NCBI GenBank assembly: GCA_012032075.1
Contig: JAAURU010000149.1
Coordinates: 1 to 8,283 of the forward strand
Direction of reading: 5' to 3'
DNA: 8,283 nt
Source: Flavobacterium sp.
Lineage (GTDB): Bacteria > Bacteroidota > Bacteroidia > Flavobacteriales > Flavobacteriaceae
In this document: positions 6,026-8,283 of the stretch, one piece after another
How positions within the stretch are numbered: the first letter of the stretch is position 1
Layout: every line of letters starts with the position of its first letter
Position numbers and translations under genes: made by a program
The notes under the pieces: generated by a model
The model's database searches: none
Seen by the model: the letters and a program-made list of their open reading frames with translations, nothing else
What the model was told of the DNA's origin: nothing

Positions 6026-6448
6026 TTAACTAATTGACTGAAAGTATTTTAAGAATTCATCAGGATTCATTATTGGTAATTCACTTTTTTTATAGTCTTT
6101 AGTGTTTCTTGTAATTATTAGTTTTATATCTTTATTTTGTTCTGCTGCATAATTTTGTAATGCATCTTCAAAGTCTTTAAAATCAGAATGTAACGCTGCT
6201 AAAATTGAATTTTTATCAATTTCCAACACTTCAAGAATTGAGACTAATATTTTAAGTTTTTCAATTACTTTGTCTTGTTTTCCTTTTTGACTTAGTAAAT
6301 AATACACATTACTAATAATTACAGGTGTAACATAACCAATAATAGCTTTCTTTTCACATAAGGATAAAATTTTTGCAGCATTTTCAGAAAAAGGCTCTCT
6401 ATCAAAAAAGAAATCTAAAATAACATCTGTATCAATTAGGATTTTCAT
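6026..6448 (-). CDS. PIN-domain ribonuclease toxin (VapC-like)
   Basis: The protein is 140 aa, a complete single-domain PIN protein. It opens K-I-L-I-D-T-D-V-I-L-D (2-12) with the first catalytic Asp at 6 and further acidic residues at 8 and 12. The middle has T-P-V-I-I-S-N-V-Y-Y-L-L (41-52), the central helix seen in this PIN subfamily. D-F-E-D-A-L-Q (92-98) supplies the next acidic cluster, and I-T-R-N-T-K-D-Y (112-119) the last metal-site Asp region, followed by P-I-M-N-P-D-E-F-L. Such proteins are Mg-dependent endoribonucleases, usually cleaving tRNA or rRNA, and are held inactive by a cognate antitoxin. The RNA target cannot be predicted here. Its ATG directly abuts the TAA at 6449-6451 that ends the repaired antitoxin frame, so translation is probably coupled. 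It is the only gene in the 3843-7540 stretch with an intact frame. Confidence 0.88.
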   Translation of the reverse strand: MKILIDTDVILDFFFDREPFSENAAKILSLCEKKAIIGYVTPVIISNVYYLLSQKGKQDKVIEKLKILVSILEVLEIDKNSILAALHSDFKDFEDALQNYAAEQNKDIKLIITRNTKDYKKSELPIMNPDEFLKYFQSIS

Positions 6449-6699
6449 TTACTCTAAATATTTATCAGATAATTTTTTTGAAAGTTCTTTTTTTGTAATC
6501 AAAATCTTTAGTTGCTTTGAAAGAGCTTTTTAACTGATTTTACAATAGGTGTGAATTCAGTTGCACTTGAATTTTCTTTTACTAGCACTTTTAGATAATT
6601 CTCAATTATGTTAGATAAGCTATTTTCTTTATTCTTAGCATAGTTTTTAGCTTTCTCAATTATTGATTCGTCTATTGTTAATGTTAATTTAGTACTCAT
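6449..6699 (-). pseudogene. DUF6364 antitoxin, broken by two 1-base insertions as given
   Basis: From ATG 6697-6699 the protein starts M-S-T-K-L-T-L-T-I-D-E, the beta-strand of a ribbon-helix-helix-like DNA-binding domain, with the helical Y-A-K-N-K-E-N-S-L-S-N-I-I-E-N-Y-L-K after it. The raw frame stops at 6508 after 63 aa. The family's C-terminal tail reads through two other frames: S-S-F-K-A-T-K-D-F-D-Y-K-K, then E-L-S-K-K-L-S-D-K-Y-L-E, ending at TAA 6449-6451. Removing one A from the five-A run at 6527-6531 and one from the seven-A run at 6488-6494 gives an 82-aa protein of normal DUF6364 shape. The tail would normally wrap the PIN toxin, so a truly truncated product might bind DNA but not neutralise. 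Antitoxin-first order and the TAAATG junction with the toxin fit a type II operon. Confidence 0.8.
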
Positions 6700-6721
6700 A
6701 ATTCTTGTTATTAAAGTATTA

Positions 6722-6729
6722 CAAATATA
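6722..6729 (-). promoter_or_regulatory. Candidate promoter -7 box for the toxin-antitoxin operon
   Basis: The minus strand reads TATATTTG, an exact TAnnTTTG match, 22 nt before the antitoxin ATG. No good TTTG is seen at the -33 distance; that region instead carries the palindrome ACACGTGT (6745-6752). Confidence 0.45.
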
Positions 6730-6744
6730 ATAATTTTTTTATTC

Positions 6745-6775
6745 ACACGTGTATGTTTCTTTATTTAATACGTGT
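6745..6775. promoter_or_regulatory. ACACGT palindromes, candidate TA operator
   Basis: ACACGTGT (6745-6752) is a perfect 8-bp palindrome, and another ACGTGT half-site lies at 6770-6775. Together they can also form a 6-bp stem with a 19-nt loop. They lie between trpA and the TA promoter box, where an antitoxin-toxin complex typically binds for autorepression. The lack of a U-tract on the minus strand argues against a trp terminator. Confidence 0.35.
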
Positions 6776-6779
6776 TTTT

Positions 6780-7540
6780 CTAAATGATGTTTGCAACAAA
6801 ATCCTTAATCGCACTAACTGGATTTTTTGCCAAATACTTAATAAAAGCACTTCCTATAATTGCTCCTTTTTGATGTTTTGTAGCTTGATCAAAGGTTTCT
6901 TCATCTTTAATTCCAAAACCAACTATTTGCGGATTTTTCAATTTCAAACCGGCAATACGTTTAAAATAATCCAGTTGTTCGTTACCAAAACCAGATTGAC
7001 TTCCAGTAACCGCAGCCGAACTTACCATATAAATAAAACTATCTGAAATAGTATCAATTTGAGTAATGCGTTCGATTGATGTTTGTGGTGTGATTAAGAA
7101 TACATTTTTCAAACCGTATTTTTCGAACATAGTTTTGTATTCGTTTTCGTAAACATACAAAGGTAAATCGGGAATGATTAAACCATCGATGCCCACTTCA
7201 GCACATTTTTGACAAATTTTTCCATGCCAAATTGCATCATAGGATTGAAATATCCCATAATAATCAAAGGGATTTTTACGCTTTCGCGAATGTTACTCAG
7301 TTGCTCAAATAGGAGCGAAGTAGTCATTCCATTTTCAATAGCTTGCGTCGAACTTTCTTGAATCGTTGGTCCATCCGCTAAAGGATCTGAAAAAGGCAGT
7401 CCAATTTCAATCATGTCCACCCCATTTTGTTCCAATTCTTGTATGATTGAAATTGTGTCGTCTAATTTTGGATAACCTGCTGTAAAATAGATAGAAAGCA
7501 GTTTTTTATCTTCTTGTAATTTATTATTTATTCTGTTCAT
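6780..7540 (-). pseudogene. trpA: Tryptophan synthase alpha subunit, broken by a 1-base deletion as given
   Basis: TrpA splits indole-3-glycerol phosphate into indole and glyceraldehyde 3-phosphate and passes indole to TrpB. Start ATG 7538-7540 (M-N-R-I-N-N-K-L) was chosen over an upstream GTG at 7574-7576, which lies in the intergenic repeat. The first part has the substrate-entry motif I-Y-F-T-A-G-Y-P, catalytic Glu45 in M-I-E-I-G-L-P-F-S-D-P and catalytic Asp56 in L-A-D-G-P. The frame is lost after Phe109 (stop at 7178) and resumes in another frame as C-Q-K-C-A-E-V-G-I-D-G-L-I-I-P-D-L-P, continuing through M-V-S-S-A-A-V-T-G and V-G-F-G-I to phosphate-binding I-I-G-S-A-F, ending at TAG 6780-6782. 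Adding one A to the plus-strand run at 7214-7216 restores 253 aa, the normal length. As given, the product would lack most of the barrel and be inactive. Confidence 0.93.
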
Positions 7541-7572
7541 TGTTTTTCTTGTTTTAAAATTTAAGCTATCTT

Positions 7573-7598
7573 TCACTAATCACTAATCACTAATCACT
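7573..7598. repeat. Tandem heptamer TCACTAA, 3.7 copies, at the trpB-trpA junction
   Basis: Three exact TCACTAA units start at 7573, 7580 and 7587 and a partial TCACT follows. On the minus strand the unit is TTAGTGA. The last three trpB codons, its stop and the start of the trpB-trpA spacer are made of it. Because seven is not a multiple of three, the array places TAG or TGA stops in several frames. Confidence 0.9.
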
Positions 7599-8283
7599 CA
7601 AATTAAAATAATCAATATAGGTATTCAAATCTTTATCCCCTCTACCTGATAAATTGATGACTACAATATCAGTTGGTTTGAATTGTTTTTTATCCAATAC
7701 CGAAAAAGCATGAGCCGTTTCAATAGCAGGAATAATACCTTCCATTTTTGAAATTTCTAAACCAGATTGCATGGCTTCTGAATCAGTAATTGCAATAAAT
7801 TCTGCACGATTGGAGTCATGTAAATGAGCATGTAGCGGTCCAACACCAGGATAATCCAAACCAGCAGAGATTGAATACGGTTCTGTGATTTGTCCGTCTT
7901 CAGTTTGCATTAATAGTGTTTTACTTCCATGAATAATACCAATTTTTCCTAAAACAGAAGTAGCAGCACTTTCACCAGAATCGACACCATGACCAGCTGC
8001 TTCCACAGCGATTAATTTAACGGATTCATCTTCTAAAAATTCGTAAAAAGCACCAGCAGCATTACTGCCACCACCTACACAAGCAATTACATAATCTGGA
8101 TTTTCTTTGCCTTCTTGTTCTAGTAATTGGGCTTTAATTTCTTTTGAAATCACACTTTGAAAACGAGCCACCATATCGGGATAAGGATGAGGTCCTACAA
8201 CAGAACCAATTATGTAAAACGTATCCACAGGATTGTTAATCCAATCACGAATGGCTTCATTGGTAGCATCTTTCAATGTCTTG
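7590..8283 (-). CDS. trpB: Tryptophan synthase beta subunit, C-terminal part
   Basis: TrpB is the PLP enzyme that condenses indole with serine to give tryptophan, working as an alpha2-beta2 complex with TrpA. The start lies beyond the right edge; about 231 of the usual 390-400 residues are visible, beginning K-T-L-K-D-A-T-N-E-A-I-R-D-W. Visible motifs are H-P-Y-P, the PLP-phosphate loop V-G-G-G-S-N-A, the S-I-S-A-G-L-D-Y-P-G-V-G-P block characteristic of TrpB, E-G-I-I-P-A-I-E-T-A-H-A with the pyridine-contacting Glu, and N-L-S-G-R-G-D-K-D at the C-terminus. The frame is unbroken to TAG 7590-7592. The TTG at 8274-8276 is an internal leucine, not a start. trpA follows 49 nt later in the same operon, and other trp genes are expected beyond the right edge. 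Confidence 0.96.
   Translation of the reverse strand, partial: KTLKDATNEAIRDWINNPVDTFYIIGSVVGPHPYPDMVARFQSVISKEIKAQLLEQEGKENPDYVIACVGGGSNAAGAFYEFLEDESVKLIAVEAAGHGVDSGESAATSVLGKIGIIHGSKTLLMQTEDGQITEPYSISAGLDYPGVGPLHAHLHDSNRAEFIAITDSEAMQSGLEISKMEGIIPAIETAHAFSVLDKKQFKPTDIVVINLSGRGDKDLNTYIDYFNLSD

Noticed and set aside
6705..7046. Plus-strand ORF of 113 codons over trpA and the TA promoter
   Set aside because: It is antisense to conserved TrpA sequence and its composition is that of a shadow frame.
3843..7540. Programmed frameshifting as a shared regulatory mechanism of the four broken genes
   Set aside because: The corrections needed differ in sign, the runs are short and differ in sequence, no downstream stimulatory structure was seen, and the families are not known to use recoding.
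7541..7576. Longer TrpA starting at GTG 7574-7576
   Set aside because: The extra residues come from the tandem heptamer and an A-rich spacer; TrpA homology starts near ATG 7538-7540.

Overview
The window looks like chromosome from a low-GC member of the Bacteroidota, most likely Flavobacteriaceae and probably Flavobacterium or a close relative. The evidence is the AT-rich coding, Bacteroidota-type promoter boxes (TTTG about 20 nt upstream of TAnnTTTG), the near absence of Shine-Dalgarno sequences, and the protein families present. It is mostly housekeeping sequence with one small toxin-antitoxin module. I see no CRISPR array, tRNA, rRNA, insertion sequence or phage gene. No gene-free stretch exceeds 300 bases.

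Layout. Positions 1-245 (+) hold the C-terminal end of a fucose-permease-type MFS sugar transporter, which shares a strong bidirectional terminator with a convergent membrane-anchored T2SSG-domain protein (minus strand). A divergent promoter region (744-886) then leads to yaaA (+). From yaaA onward everything is on the minus strand. Read in the direction of transcription (from high to low coordinates), this is: trpB (partial) and trpA; a DUF6364 antitoxin and PIN-domain toxin; an NfeD-like protein and a flotillin, closed by a terminator; a tRNA-dihydrouridine synthase with a well-formed promoter and a DUF2809 membrane protein; and a CIA30-family protein.

How the genes work together. TrpB and TrpA are the two subunits of tryptophan synthase. 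NfeD and flotillin form a widespread membrane-microdomain operon. The antitoxin and toxin form a type II TA pair whose stop and start codons abut once the antitoxin frame is repaired. The dus and DUF2809 genes are 15 nt apart and probably cotranscribed.

The most important observation is that four consecutive minus-strand genes (trpA, the antitoxin, nfeD and the flotillin) are each broken by single-base gains or losses, five in all, every one in a run of the same base between 4286 and 7216. In each case the conserved protein resumes immediately in another frame. This points to uncorrected homopolymer sequencing errors or very recent lesions rather than old pseudogenes, and each pair of half-ORFs should be read as one gene. 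I did not find convincing evidence of a previously undescribed system. The less explained items are short repeats and palindromes in three control regions, a T2SSG-domain protein with no prepilin signal, and a DxDxDG-like acidic loop in the NfeD protein.
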